Below are positions 32,391-44,830 of a DNA stretch of 64,000 nucleotides, piece by piece. The notes under the pieces are model-generated. The model saw only the letters and a list, made by a program, of their open reading frames with translations, did no database searches and was not told the DNA's origin. This DNA is from Notolepis coatsorum (lineage: Eukaryota; Chordata; Actinopteri; Aulopiformes; Paralepididae): the NCBI GenBank assembly GCA_963971535.1, contig OZ020589.1, positions 89,650,683-89,714,682 on the forward strand, given 5' to 3'. The position numbers were made by a program, and so were the translations under genes. Position 1 is the first letter of the stretch, and every line of letters starts with the position of its first letter.

Positions 32391-32697
32391 CTCTGCTGTC
32401 TGTCGGCAGTGGCACCCGCGCACGTCAACCCGTTTGAGGAAGTAATTCCACTCACTCTGTTGTTGAGCGAGTTGTTGATTGTGGGCGGTGACTACAACCA
32501 GTGCCTTACTCACGTCAGCAAAACAGTCAAATCAGAATGGCTTAGTTGAGTGAGGGAGGATCTCGTGAACTCGAGACTAGACTGATGAGCCAAAATGAGA
32601 ATTAGAGACACAGGCCCCTTTGTTACAAACCCCCATTGCTAGAAAACAATGATAAACACTGGAAAAGGCCATTTATAAGACAGGGGACCTTTAATTA

Positions 32698-32855
32698 TAT
32701 TGTCTACACTGCCTATTTTTACTTTTCTACTGTACTATAATTTGTATTGCCTGTATTTATGTCTTTCTACTATTAGCATACCCATAACCCCCCCCTCTCC
32801 CATGCTGCCTGAATTTCCCCAAGGGGATCAATAAAGGGATATCTCATCTCATGTT
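32698..32855 (+). mobile_element. LINE 3' UTR fragment
   Basis: It ends gaatttccccaaggggatca followed by ataaagggatatctcatctc, the style of fish L2/Rex-type LINE tails. It is related to 56636-56818 in the opposite orientation. Confidence 0.55.
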
Positions 32856-33555
32856 ATTGGCAGTGGGAAAACAGCATCAGTGCATCATGAGGGTCTGAAC
32901 CTTTACTTTATACTAGGCTCATGCTCTTTGGGGTCGACAAGAGTCATGCTCTAAATTTGACCAGGCTGTCAAAGACAGTATCTTACATAGTGGGTCACGG
33001 ACTCTGCTTTAATATGGCAGGGATGGGAAAAACTCACAAAATTACTATTCAATAATCACTGGCAACTATTCAAATACTAAATTGAAAATGTGAGCTGTGG
33101 GCTAAGATCCATTTATTCATGTCCCTCCCTAGACACACCTATCCATGTCTTTCATTATCATGTCTTCATGTAAATCTCAGCCTGTGTACATCTCAGCCTG
33201 TCTGTGGCTACTGTAGTGGTCAAGATCTATTTTTGACCGGAAGACCAGTGCATCTGTTGCTAAGAGTCACTCATAGGCCCACAGACCAAGGACTGATGAG
33301 ACGGCGGTTTTGGCTGACCAGAGGAACTAATGTCAGGATCTGCAATATGTATAATATCTATGAATCAATCCATTTATCTATTGTAAGAATGTATAGACAA
33401 ATATCTACAAATGTGTGTACCATTAAAATGTGTTATTATATTGTATAAAAACAAGCAAAGGCCTATGTGTCACCATGACCCCAGCTGTCCTTCTGAACCA
33501 CCAGGAGACTGACTGTAATTCTAGATCCTTGCTATTTGAACTGTTACCTTGTTAA

Positions 33556-34207
33556 AGGGGACATGCATTATAAATGGCTTTTTTCTGTGTTTAGCATGGT
33601 TTTATAGTAATAGGAGTTAGTATCTAATTACCATATTGACTCATCAGTCTAGTCTCGAGGTCACGAGATCTTCCCTCACTCAACTAAGCTATTCTGATTT
33701 AATGGTTTTGCTGACGTGAACACACACAACCTGGGCTGGACCTCGCAAGGGGAAGCAGCAGTAGCACATACTCATTTACACACACACAACCTGGGCTGGA
33801 CCTCGTGAGGGGAAGCAGCAGTAGCACATACCGGTACTCATTTACACACAACCTGGACCTCACGGGAAGCAGTGGAGAGATAACTTTATGCTCCGTGCTC
33901 CGTGTCCCTCCCTCCCCGTCACAGACTGTGTGGATGACTCAAAGTGCTTATGGGCGGAGCCAGCCTGAAATCCAAAGGGAGAAAAATGTGGCTTTTGAGT
34001 ACTTGATTAGAAATATAAAACAATGATTTTTTTGGGGAAAAAAACGTACAGATGTGTTCAATAGAATCACAGGAATTGTGTAAAGTTGCCCAAATAGTGC
34101 AAGGAATAGCAATTAGTGATGCACGATATATCGGCCGCCGATATAATATCGGCCGATATGGCCGTTTTTTTACACATCGGTATCGGACCGATAAAGATAG
34201 GGCCGAT

Positions 34208-34238
<31 letters not shown>

Positions 34239-34517
34239 TGTTTTTTTTTTTAATGTTTTTTTTCTTCTTTTTACATGTTTTGGCCTTAAATAGTTTCAAA
34301 ATATCAGTCATTTCTGAAAATAAGTTACAAAAGTAAAAAAAAAATTGCGTTTTGGAAAATAGCTCTTTATTTGATTATCATAAAAAAGTGTTTTCTATAC
34401 AGAGATATCGACATCGGTAAATATCGGTATCGGCCAGAACAGCAATATTAATATCGGTTATCGGTATCGGCCACAATTTTCACATCGGTGCATCACTAAT
34501 AGCAATGCATGTCCACT
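33556..34517 (+). mobile_element. TTAA-bounded element, copy B
   Basis: TTAA lies at 33552-33555 and 34518-34521. It begins aggggacatgcattataaat and ends atgcatgtccact. It contains a roughly 60-bp tandem duplication at about 33720-33840 (caacctgggctggacctcg) and the MITE 34114-34498. Confidence 0.75.
34114..34498. mobile_element. 385-bp hAT MITE with exact 8-bp duplication
   Basis: It starts tagtgatgcacgatatatcg and ends atcggtgcatcacta. The 8-mer atagcaat is at 34106-34113 and 34499-34506. The ends are related to the ccgatat/tgcatccc families at 1-1256 and 55335. Confidence 0.9.
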
Positions 34518-34521
34518 TTAA

Positions 34522-36204
34522 GTCGTTTGTTAAGCCCTGAACCACACTGCTAATTTGGAAGAGACACCTCATTCGCTCAGAACACCAACGAGAAAAGTAT
34601 AAATGTCAATGTGATGGAAGAAGCGGGACGCACTCCTGCTGAGCCCAGAGCTAAGTAGAACCTGTGTCCACGCTCAGCTGTTTGTGTAAATACTCTGTAA
34701 TATTGAATATTCACTGTGTAATAAATATTTGATTGCTAAACCTTCTCCTCATCCTTCAAGGTCAATCTAAAGAATGCGACAGAGCCAAGTGAAACAACAT
34801 GGCAAACTTACAGAACTTTACTACAATGTAACATCTCCAGTCTCTCTCTCTCTCTTATATCTTTCTTTTCTGTTCTCCCAGCTGTTAACAGACCATTATG
34901 CTACCTGGCTAGCTAGCGAGCTGTACACAGCATGCCGTTCAGCGGTGTAACAGTTAATGGGGTCCCATCCATTTTTTATATATAATTTAACGACCATTAA
35001 AAAAAGATTATCAATGCTCATCCCTACTCATTAGGTACATTTTATTGGCACCACCACCCTTCTGTTTACGTGTACATTTTACAACGATTTCCCTGTAAAC
35101 ATATGCAGGAGTTTCTAAAGTGAGGCGAGGGTCAGAAGAAGTAAGTAAACACGGTTCCCCACGGCTGACATCCTGTCCGGGTAACTAACCCGAAGCCTCA
35201 TCTCCACTCTGGGTGCCAACCATGAAAAAAAAGTGGGTTATAACGAGGTGCTGTGGCCCGTTAGGTGCTTGAGTTTCAACGTATACAATAACCGGGTGTC
35301 TGGATGTGGTTGGATTGACTAGAAACCTTTCTGTCTCAGTCTCTTGCGTTGTCCTGTTGATTACAGCCAGGGCAGCGTTGCATCATGGTAGCTGTACCAC
35401 TACCTGCTTTTTCCATGATCTGTTTTCTGTTACCGAGCACAAGATTATACTGTAGCCAATCAACATCTTTTGACAAGCAATATATCAGGCAAAACAATGA
35501 GGGTAAAGCCTTTTTTCACAAACAAGGTTTTATTAGTCAAGTACAAAGTTAATCTATTTAATTTATAGGGATGTTCCAATGACAGTTCATATGTATTTAA
35601 ACAATGCAATATTGCAACCTTTGAGATGTGTTCCTTGAATAGACGTTTTGGATTATAAGAAAAGGGGAGAAATGACAGATTCAAGATGAGGCAGACTAGA
35701 CATCCGACAATACAAAATTAATCTTTCTTCATTGGACATTCTTATGTTTGCCATGGTTAACTGAAATCCAGGTTATCTGGTCCCCCGAGAACAGCTGTAG
35801 CTTATATGGAATGCAATATATTTCCAAGAGAGAAATTACAGGCAACCACTCCATATATGGACAAAGACTCAAATGTATTTTTATCAATCTCCCATGAAGC
35901 TTTTCAGATGCGTTCACACGTGCATGCATGAGCCTGGTAAGCTTGCACACAGTGATCTGACTGGGCTAAATACAATATGACATGGATGCAGATTAGAAGA
36001 TGTTCCTTACCCCAACTCTGGGGCTGGGAGGCGGGAGCTATACCGAATATGAAGGTATGTGGTATCCATTTTGCATGCAAAGGTATATACCGTCATCCAT
36101 AACATATATAGTACATATTGTAAAAGATTATATATATATATATTATATACAAACTGTATATTTTAAAGTTAATAAAAAAAAAAATTCCTTGCAGCAGTAT
36201 TGAA
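34522..36204. other. Non-coding stretch, no gene recognised
   Basis: There is an aataaa signal near 34721 and a terminus-like tgctcatcccta at 35016-35027. Short frames are not supported by any recognisable motif. This could be host intron sequence. Confidence 0.4.
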
Positions 36205-36212
36205 AAAGTAAA

Positions 36213-36837
36213 GAAAGTGTCCAAGGCATCATTAGAGATGGACAGGAACAAAGAATCTCGCTATACGCGGACGATGTACTGCTGTATATTGCGGATCCAG
36301 CGGCCTCACTTCCACATGTCCTTCACATACTGCACGAGTTTGGTGTCTTTTCTGGTTATGAATCAAATTTAAACAAGAGTGAACTTTTCCCCATAAACTC
36401 ATTGGCTAGAAATCTCACCCCCCTCTATGTTCCCCTTCAAGCTTTCCCCAAGCTGCTTCAGATACCTTGGCATAATGATGACACGCAAACACTCAAATCT
36501 CATAGCGTCCAACTTCACCCCTCTACTGGAGCGCACTAAGCAGGATTTTACCAGATGGTCGTCACTTCCCTTATCACTTGTTGGCAGAGTGAATACCGTG
36601 AAAATAAACACATTACCGAAATGTCTGTATTTATTTCAAAGTATTCCAACCTTTATTCCAAAGTAATTTTTTAAAGCCCTCGACAGAGTAATATCCGATT
36701 TTATTTGGAATAAACGTCCAGTCCGAATAAATAAAACTGCTTTCCAGAAGCCTAAATCGCAGGGAGGCTTTGCACTACCCAATTTCCTGGCCTACTATTG
36801 GGCTGCAAATATTCACAGCATTCTTTATTAGAGTCAT
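36213..36837 (+). pseudogene. L1 ORF2 reverse-transcriptase fragment
   Basis: The frame reads IIRDGQEQRISLYADDVLLY and proceeds through the thumb with TRKHSNLIASNFTPLLERTK, WSSLPLSLVGRVN and PKCLYLFQSIPTFIP. A frame change near 36450 separates the palm from the following part. After 36835 a minus-strand LINE tail interrupts it. Confidence 0.75.
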
Positions 36838-37125
36838 TCCAAGTTTCAAGTTTCTTTAATAGTTGTCATACAGAAGTACAGAATACTTTTATACAAAATG
36901 CTTCTTACTGTTACGCTCCAGAGACTGTGCTAGACAAGATAAGTATGAAATAAAATAGTATAGCATGTAAAATAGAAGTAAAAATAGAGGTCACAGTGTT
37001 CAGTATAGACATATGTACAATGTTCGATGCAGAATAGAAGTAACTGAGTTACCATACAATATACAATATACTATGCAATGTACCAATATACTAATATACA
37101 ATACAATACAATACCATTACGGACT
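36838..37125 (-). mobile_element. LINE 3' UTR fragment, minus strand
   Basis: Read on the minus strand the end is ctattaaagaaacttgaaac followed by ttgg, a typical LINE tail. The body is A/T-rich and interrupts L1 coding sequence between FIWNKR…YYWAANIHS and the VDMERASC region. Confidence 0.6.
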
Positions 37126-37831
37126 CTTGTCAGTGGGTGCCGTGCCGGCATAGGTGGACATGGAAAGGGCATCCTGTGCTCGAACATCCTTGCAGTCAGG
37201 GATAGAAATAAAAATAAAATAAATCTGGGCTTTTTTTGCCCACCTTAATTGATTTTCAGTGTATTTTTTTTTTATTTCGGGGGCACTGAACTTTTATGAT
37301 GAAAAAGTTTATTAAACATCCTTATCATTTAAAAAATACAACTCAATTAATGACCTAATTTTGTGGCTGCGGCTGTCCTGGTGGTGCAAAGAGCTGTATT
37401 TCTTTACAGTCTTCGTCCCACCGGCAAAAACATCCACGCAAACTGCTCCTTGCACACCGCCAGCCAGGCAGATTTTTTACCAGCCAAAAATTCTAAAATG
37501 AATTTGTGTCGCATATATATATATATATAAAATATTTCAGTACATTTCAGGTAGATCAGGTATTACGTTCAAGTAGATAAAGAATACACACTTAAATAAG
37601 AGGCCAGAGTAACATTTTAAGCCAATTGTTTTAATAAATTGATTGATTGATTAATCAATACAAGTCAATCTTAAGCTTAAATTGTAACCTAACCTAATCA
37701 TCAGACTCCTCACTCTAGCCTCTTTGCAGGATTTAACAGAACATAATGTGAAGGTTTTGTAAACCTAACTTAAACCTCCTCAATCATGTCCTCATCAGAG
37801 TCCACAATCTCATTGATTTACTACCGATGAC

Positions 37832-38021
37832 TGTGGTGTTATGTTAATGTGTGTGCGTTATACGACAGAGTGTACAGGCCACCGTACTCGGGGTCAAGGG
37901 GCAGGTACGGGAGGGGCGAGAGAGATACACCTGTGTGATGTTGCTACGGAGTTAAGCTAATAAAGGATACTCACAACCACAGCAGAGGACTCACGTATTT
38001 GTACTGTGAAGTAACACGACA
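37832..38021. mobile_element. Solo LTR (fossil)
   Basis: The 190-bp unit begins tgtggtgtta and ends taacacgaca, so it has the TG…CA ends and a short inverted repeat of LTRs. An aataaag signal lies at about 37959. The 5-mer atgac flanks it at 37827-37831 and 38022-38026. No internal retroelement region is present. The family cannot be assigned from the LTR alone. Confidence 0.7.
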
Positions 38022-38449
38022 ATGACAAACGTGTTGTTTCTGTTTTTCTTTTTGACATACTTGCGGCACACAGAACAAGTTAACAACTCACCACTGTCTA
38101 CAGCCCCCACATCATACTGTAGCCTAGCCAGTCTCTTGAAACTATCTTCAAACTTCCACTGCTCTGGAAACGTTCTTTTGTCAGGTGGTTCAGCTCATAC
38201 TTTTTGTCTGAGAAAGCCGCGGTGGGTTTTCTTTTTAGCGGCCGGCTTACTCCTTCCATATGGTTCCACATATTTTTAACCCATTAACGTTATTAAGCTA
38301 ACGTTAGCTAATCGGGCGTATCGTTACAGTGCAAGCAGTGTAAACAAGGAGAGATTGACGCGCGAGCAGAGATTGAGGGCTGCAAAAAAGGCGACTATTT
38401 TGTTCAAATCTGCCCGCCATTGGCGCTTTGAGGGTGCTTATTTTGTTCC

Positions 38450-38486
<37 letters not shown>

Positions 38487-38847
38487 GGCTGTCAGTTTAT
38501 CGCGTTAATTAGATTAATTAATTACACAGCAAATTATCGCGTTATGAAAATTAATTACAATTTTTTTTTTATCTCATTCATTCCATAAGAACGTAGAATA
38601 TACATTTAGACTTTTTTTAATATGTCCATTTGCATGTTCTTGGTATCTGATTCTAGGGACATCTATGGATCTCAGGGAATGTATTCCCAGTGTCAGAAAT
38701 ACTGTGTCTGTTACTAGGCTTGAGTAAATTGTAATGAACCAAATGAGAATATCAATACATTTTTTTTTATCTTTGACTGTGAATAACACCATGCTAAAAT
38801 GTTCCAGGCCTGAAAAATCTAAGCAAATGAATAAATGGAAGATGACT

Positions 38848-39715
38848 CTTTGGATGCCAGCGACGCGTTTTGTCGTTAGTTCATGCCGACCTTTGAATGA
38901 CACCAACGCTATATAGCGGTTGTCGTATTTTTTTTTATTGGCGATTTTAATTCATATTTCATCAATCGAGCCTCAGGTTAGTGCAGCAGAGTCTCTCTGA
39001 GCTCAATTGGGAAGATACCGCCCCCTATCGTCTCTCCCTGTGTAACTGCACCCTATTACTTTAGACTGATGAAGGGGGGGGGGCAGTTTCCTCATTTTAC
39101 TTTTCCGTCAAGCCAACTAAAGAGACCAAGTGATCGCCGGCCATCAGAACAGCGATGATTATGTATTTCCAGCACCCAATCAATAAACGCGATCGATATT
39201 TGGAATGGTGATCAGGAATTGGAATAATCTTTTTGGATAACATCTGATCTGAGGTAAGCAATTTATTTTACCAGTCTTGGGATAATCAGAGCTTTTTTCA
39301 CAGATATATCAACGTGTCCCATATGTGTGTGTGCCGCTGATCAGGAAATGAGAGAATCGATATTTCAGATAGCTTCTATAGCGTGCATAAGTACACATAT
39401 ACTATCGATAATCTAGAGTTTATTTGAAAACGATTCATAAATAGGCAGAAAAATTACAACGTTTGTGTATTCCAGAATATTCCAGTAAAGGGCGATTATC
39501 ACGGAATCTTTAAATTTTCCTGAAAAACGAGGGCTTTTCAAAATGCTATAAAATGGAAATGAAGCGATTAAAAAACAATCCGTTTGGACAATGTTGACTG
39601 CAAACAAGTCATTGATAAGCAACACGCAGATTAGACACAGCCATAATTTAAAACAGAGATTATGCATTCACAACGCCATCATTGAAGTGGGTGCTGGCAT
39701 GTGGCTCTGAAAGTG
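38848..39715. mobile_element. piggyBac-like TTAA element (subfamily 1), left end worn
   Basis: The right end reads ggctctgaaagtg followed by TTAA at 39716-39719. The left end, near actctttggatgcc, has lost the exact TTAA. Internal words gcgatcgatatttggaat and attggaataatctttttgg match 9281-10206. Confidence 0.7.
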
Positions 39716-39858
39716 TTAAACAGAAGATTTTGTAGATACAGTACTGAATTCTGCCATCCGGACACATGCCATTTGAAATATGATTATAGAATATAGAATA
39801 TCAGGCCTAAAATAGTTATGCAATTAAAATGCGATTAATTAGATTAATTAATTACAAA

Positions 39859-40454
39859 TAGGGATGGGAATTGATAAGAATTTATCGATACGATTCCATT
39901 ATAGATTCTGCTTATCGATCCGATTCGTTATCGATTCCTGATAAATTAATAATTTAAATACATGGGAAATGCAACAGAACTAAGCTGGTTAGAACAACAT
40001 GCAACTTGACATTTCTGATTGTCATTTATTGTTGAGCCCCCACCAAAATGGTTGCAATTTCGAGCCCTTACAAATTTAGTGACTGCTCAGTGACACTCGT
40101 TCACCTTTTCCTGAGTCAGTTTACCCCGCTGTGCTAGCGTGAAAAGATTTTCCTGGGGTGCGCGAGAACCACTAGCTGCAGCCTCAGTCTATTGTGATCA
40201 TCTAAAATGGATGAAATGGGAGAATATTTATACAGTGAAAGCATTCGTTTTCATTTAGGTTTTCCTAGTCAAGGAATCAAATAGTCTGCTATGGCTGCAT
40301 GCATAGCGCTAACGTTATTGTTTTAAAATGCGCAACCGTCAGAAAAACTTGGCATTGATAAGAGGAATCGATAGTCACGGAGGCATGCGATTCCAGGAAT
40401 CGGACAATTAGGAACCGGTTCCCAACCGGTTCCGGTTCTCGATTCCCATCCCCA
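39859..40454. mobile_element. 596-bp hAT-type element with exact 8-bp duplication
   Basis: It starts tagggatgggaattgat and ends ctcgattcccatcccca. The 8-mer attacaaa is at 39851-39858 and 40455-40462. It is a deleted relative of 4470-7422. Confidence 0.85.
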
Positions 40455-40608
40455 ATTACAAATCCTGTAATTAATTAGATAACATTTTTTAATCGCCTGA
40501 TAGCACTAATATATATATAATTGGTAAACTGTCTGGTTTTTTTTTTTGCCCCCCTTAACTGATTTTCGAGGGCATTTGGCCCCAAGCCCCGGTTAATTTC
40601 TAACCCTG

Positions 40609-41031
40609 CTTGGAGTCCTTACTTTGCTCTCCACTCCCAGTCACAACCTCCCAGTACACCAACAACCCCTTGGTACAACATTCCCTCGGGATCTGGACCC
40701 AGTTCAGAAAACACTTTGGTCTCCACGCCATGTCAGTCTTCACCTGTCCACAAAAACGTCCTTTTCCCTCCCTCTATGGTGGATGAAGCCTTCAGCAACT
40801 GGTCTAAGAATGGCATTCTGAGCATTTACGATTTGTACCAAGACAGTTCATTTATGTCCTTCACACAATTGTCCCTGAAGTTTAATTGACCAAAAACAAA
40901 TTTGTTCACATATTTTCAGATACGTGATTTCGTTAAGAATAAATTTGCTCAGTTCCCCCATATGCCTCCAAAAACTGAGATTGACCATATCTTGGAGGTG
41001 AAGGCTGCAACCAAAGGCTCGATATCTAACC
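40609..41031 (+). pseudogene. L1 ORF2 C-terminal half fragment
   Basis: Words LESLLCSPLPVTTS and NPLVQHSLGIWTQFRKHFGL continue the L1 protein after the large insertion. Later FSDT-FR and ICSVPPYASKN words are separated by stops. The piece ends where the next element begins at 41032. Confidence 0.7.
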
Positions 41032-41589
41032 CAGCGTTTCCCCTACCATTGCGTTGGCGGGGCAGCTTGACCCGCTAACGGGATCCCCCGCCCCCCCTGA
41101 AAAAATAATTTAAAGAAATTACATTTTTTTTTTATATAATTTTTTTTGTATTATTAAAGTTTGCTTTAATCACAGTAACGTTGGCGAGCTAGCAAAATTA
41201 TACATACATCGGTTGTCATATAAATCAATCTTCACTAAGACTAAAACGGTGGTGGTGCGGCACGGTCTACGGAGACGCAGAAAAAAACCTACCAAATCCA
41301 TTCCGAGACGGACTAGCATCGCGCATAACAAGTCTCAGTCTCTCTCTCTCTCTCTCTTTCAAGTAACGTTACACTATAAAAACGAACTGGATAGTTGATA
41401 TAAGTTGATATATGAACTGGATAGCTCATATAAGCCATTCTCCCTTTATATGCGTGTGTGTGTGTGTGTGTGTGTCCGTCCCAACTCTGGTCTTTGGAAA
41501 GTTTGATAGTATTTACTGAGGATGGCCAGATAATGGTGATATTTTTTATTATTTTTTTTGTATCTCTCTTTCTCCGATTTGTCTCTGTT

Positions 41590-42031
41590 TTCTCCCAGTC
41601 CCAATTTAGTCGTTGTGCCAATTCCCCCCCCCCCCCCCCCCCCCTCCCCTACCTGGTTGTTGTGCGCATGTTCTCCTACTGGTCGGTACAAGGGAACCCT
41701 GAAGTATCCGCACGCTTCCTCCGACACGTGCAGTGACAGCCAGTGGCTCTCTTCTCACCTGGCAGCGAGGGCTCTCATTGGTGAAGTGTAACGTGTGGGA
41801 GGCCACGCTGCCTTCCTCAAGTCCTGTCTCCGCTGAGCAAGCGCCCAGACCTGACCTGTAGGCCGTCTACAACACCAGTTTCCCACCCACGGCTTCCCTC
41901 CCCCTAACCCAGCCAAACGAGTTAGTATAGCGATCAGCCCAAGCCAAGGCAATGCTGACTCCCGGAAGTCGAGACCGCAGCCTCTTGCATTGGTGACGAG
42001 CGCAATCTCCGCTACGCCACCTGACCACCGA
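41590..42031 (-). mobile_element. tRNA-derived SINE, minus strand
   Basis: The minus-strand head is ggtcaggtggcgtagcggag at the right edge, as in 20067-20542. The A-rich tail lies beyond a long C run at 41627-41644. Body words gcctcccacacg and ccagtggctg fit the family. Confidence 0.75.
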
Positions 42032-42109
42032 TATTTATTTAAACTTAAAAAATAATTATACAGAGAGAAGCTTCAGCAAGTACAAAACGCTGCTGACCCG
42101 ACAAAAGAG

Positions 42110-42552
42110 AATCCCTCACTGAGGAAAACACAAAGGCCTAACCATCATGTATCACAATGGTGATGTCAGCCAGAGATGGGGAGAAGCATGAACCTTTAAA
42201 GGACATCTCTTTGAAATAAATTACATTTTACAGTTTCTTTCTTGATTTCTTTTAAACAAATTATAATTTTGTATTATTTAACTATTTAATTATTATTTAG
42301 TTATTGCACTGCACTGGCAGTTGAACTGCATTGAACTTGATTGAAAAAATAAACCTCATAACCTAACTGGCACTGAACTACACTGGCACTGTTTGCAGAT
42401 GTACTATTATTAAAGTTTGTTAAAAACATAAAATTGTATTGTTTTTTTTTGTTAAATCCAAAGGAAAAAATTTAAAACAGAGAAATCCGAAAACAGGAAA
42501 ATTCATATCCGAAAACAGGAAAAGATAAAAACGGATTTCATAGGGCCCTAGT
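42110..42552 (+). mobile_element. Remnant of the 1259-type hAT element
   Basis: The end aaaaacggatttcatagggc resembles the 2407-2425 terminus. Repeated ccgaaaacaggaaaa words precede it. The left end was not found. Confidence 0.45.
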
Positions 42553-42850
42553 TAAGGCGAGTTAATAAATTCAAATCTGCTCCGCTCTGATAAACTGACC
42601 TTTGGTCAGAGCGTCCAGTGTGCACTCAGAATTTCATAACAACTTGAGTGCGCTCGCTCTGACACTGGTTGTAAATAGGTATGAGTGTTGTATGTGCCTC
42701 CCTCAGTGTTTCCCATTAACACTTTGAGTGCCAGCCACGTGAAACTTGTTAGTTCATGCCATGCGTTGAGTGCCAATGACGAGAAATCTAATTTTTTTAA
42801 TCGTTATTGCTTTTATTAGCGATATCCATTAATTTTTCATCAATCTAGCC

Positions 42851-43549
42851 TAGGGCTGGGCGATATGGAAAAAAATCATATCGCGATAACGATATGATAA
42901 TGTTATCATATTTCTCGATATCGATAATTATCGAATTGTTATAAGTATAAAAAAAAGTTTTTTTTTATTTTATTTTTAACAACAGATGTATGTTTATTTT
43001 GCAGCAATTCTTTGTCATTGCCGCCATCTTTAGTGTTACATCCCCTCACACTCCAGTACTCAGGCTGCAGCTGGTTTAAAAGCGAAAGTAAACAGGCTTC
43101 TCTGCTGGCTGTGGCTCCAGGGGAGTTGAACAGTTCTGGCTCTGCTAGTTTATTTTCGATCTTTTGGCGCTTTTTTGGTGGACAAACCACCGCACATGTG
43201 CACCGTGACTCGTGACTGGAGTCTAGTTCTGCTAGCACACATAGCCTACTGTGTACAGACGGTTTCAAACTGTATTTTAAATTAGAAAGCAAACAAAATA
43301 CAAAAAAGAGAAAAATAAATCTCAATTTGGTCAGTATTGTCATTTGGACAAGCAAAGCCATTACTTTAAGTTGCAGGCAAGAAAGACAAGTCTGTCCACC
43401 GTCTCTGGTTTTAAAACTGCCCTGTTGCAGAAAAAAAAAAAAAAAAAAAAAAAAAAACGATTTTTCGATTTTTTTTAATTTCGATATTCGATATCGATTA
43501 TTAAAATATATCGCGATATTTATCGTTATCGTTATATCGCCCAGCCCTA
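42851..43549. mobile_element. 699-bp hAT-type MITE with exact 8-bp duplication
   Basis: It starts tagggctgggcgatatgg and ends atatcgcccagcccta. The 8-mer atctagcc is at 42843-42850 and 43550-43557. Both ends carry repeated atatcgat words. Confidence 0.9.
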
Positions 43550-43993
43550 ATCTAGCCTCACGTTACCATTGTCTCTGAGCTCGAACAGGGAAAATACCGC
43601 CCCCTATCGTCTCCCGGATGGTAATGCACCCATTGGATTGGACTCAATGAAAATGGATGAGAAAAGAAAAATCCGGAATCCACATTTTACTTCTCAGGCA
43701 TGTAACCCGAGCCTACTGCAGTCATCGCCGACCCTCAGAACAGAGTGGATTATGTGTTTCGAGTACCCAGCGTTGGATCAATAAACGCGATCGATATTTG
43801 GAATGGCGATCAGGAATTGGAATAATCTTTTTGCAGAACATCTGATGTGAGGTAAGGAATCTATTTTACCAGTCTTGGGGTAATCAGAGTTTTTTTTCAC
43901 AACGTGTCCCCTATGCGTGTATGTGTGTGCGCTGACCAGGAAATAGATTTTCAGCCCGCTTCTCTAGTGTGCATAAGTACACATAATATCGAT

Positions 43994-44830
43994 TAGAGAT
44001 GTTCCGATACCATTTTTTCCTTCCCGATCCGATTCCGATACCTAAGCTTTGGGTATCGGCCGATACCGATACTGATCCGATACCAGTGGATATATTTTAA
44101 AAAAACTATCTCAATGAGTTCACCCACGGAATGGTTGTTGGGACATTGATTCCGCACGGACGTTATATGTTGTTGCACTCCAGAAGGCTCCGGTAACTTC
44201 AGTTAGTAGTAGAGGCTCTGTTGTGATTTTTGCACAATAAATATTCAACATTCTCTTTTGAGACTCCGCCTCACTCTTATCATTTGGCACTAAAAGCTAA
44301 ACATTGTCACCGATATGGCTGTCCGCAACATGTCATTAATTGTGTGCGAGAGGTCGATCAGTGACCACGTTAGCGTGAGCTAGGTTAGCATGAGCTAACG
44401 TTAGATGGAAACAAGACAATATAACGTTACTGGTGAAAAAGTGATTTACCTTGGAATACTCCTGTGCCAACTTGCTGTATTTTGCTTGCAGGTCTGCAGC
44501 CATTATTGCTGGATTATGAATAGCCCCAACTTTAGCCAAGGTAACGTTAAAGCTAAAACTAGCTTTTCGATTAGCTCTTCAGCTAATGCTAATAACACCA
44601 GCAAGCGAACCCACCAGAGCTCCCCGTCAACACCCCTCTCTCGGGACGATGGCATTTAAGAAAGTATCTGCTGTTAAAATGACAAACAGCATTGACACTT
44701 TAATTCACGGTCGATTAAAACCATGTTTGTTTTATAATGCTCACTCAGCAGACCGCACGTGTTGTCATATGGTATCGGAGCGCAGAATTAGAGGGTACTC
44801 GCCGATACCAGCATTTTAGGTACAACTCTA
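43994..44830. mobile_element. hAT-type element (inverted relative of 7634-8694)
   Basis: It starts tagagatgttccgatacc and ends aggtacaactcta. The flanks atatcgat and ctatcgat match at seven of eight. Internal words such as gaatgttgaatatttattg (in reverse) match 8280-8300. Confidence 0.8.

Larger units (their letters stand above)
30935..32690 (-). mobile_element. TTAA-bounded element, copy A
   Basis: TTAA lies at 30931-30934 and 32691-32694. The ends, read inward, are aagcggcatgtcttgc and aggtcccctgtcttataaat. Copy B at 33556-34517 is the same family in the opposite direction. The subfamily-2 element 31064-31984 is inserted into it. It also contains a CT microsatellite near 32360-32388. Terminus and target fit the piggyBac style, but no transposase is present. 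Confidence 0.75.
38484..40508. mobile_element. hAT-type element with nested elements
   Basis: It starts tagggctgtcagtttatcgc and ends aatcgcctgatagcacta. It is flanked by atatatat within an AT run, so the target duplication is not informative. Internal aattaatta words repeat. It is related to 14211-16861. It contains the TTAA element 38848-39715 and the 596-bp element 39859-40454. Confidence 0.75.
37197..40608. mobile_element. hAT-type element in L1 with nested elements
   Basis: It starts cagggatagaaataaaa and ends ttaatttctaaccctg, as 3038-4238 does. The flanks cttgcagt (37189-37196) and cttggagt (40609-40616) match at seven of eight positions. L1 coding sequence resumes directly afterwards with LESLLCSPLPV. 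It hosts a solo LTR and the hAT-type element 38484-40508. Confidence 0.8.

Noticed and set aside
34052-34336. Frames with lysine or phenylalanine runs
   Set aside because: They are caused by the A and T runs of the MITE 34114-34498.
41446-41736. Frames rich in proline or glycine near 41.6 kb
   Set aside because: They read through a C run inside a SINE.
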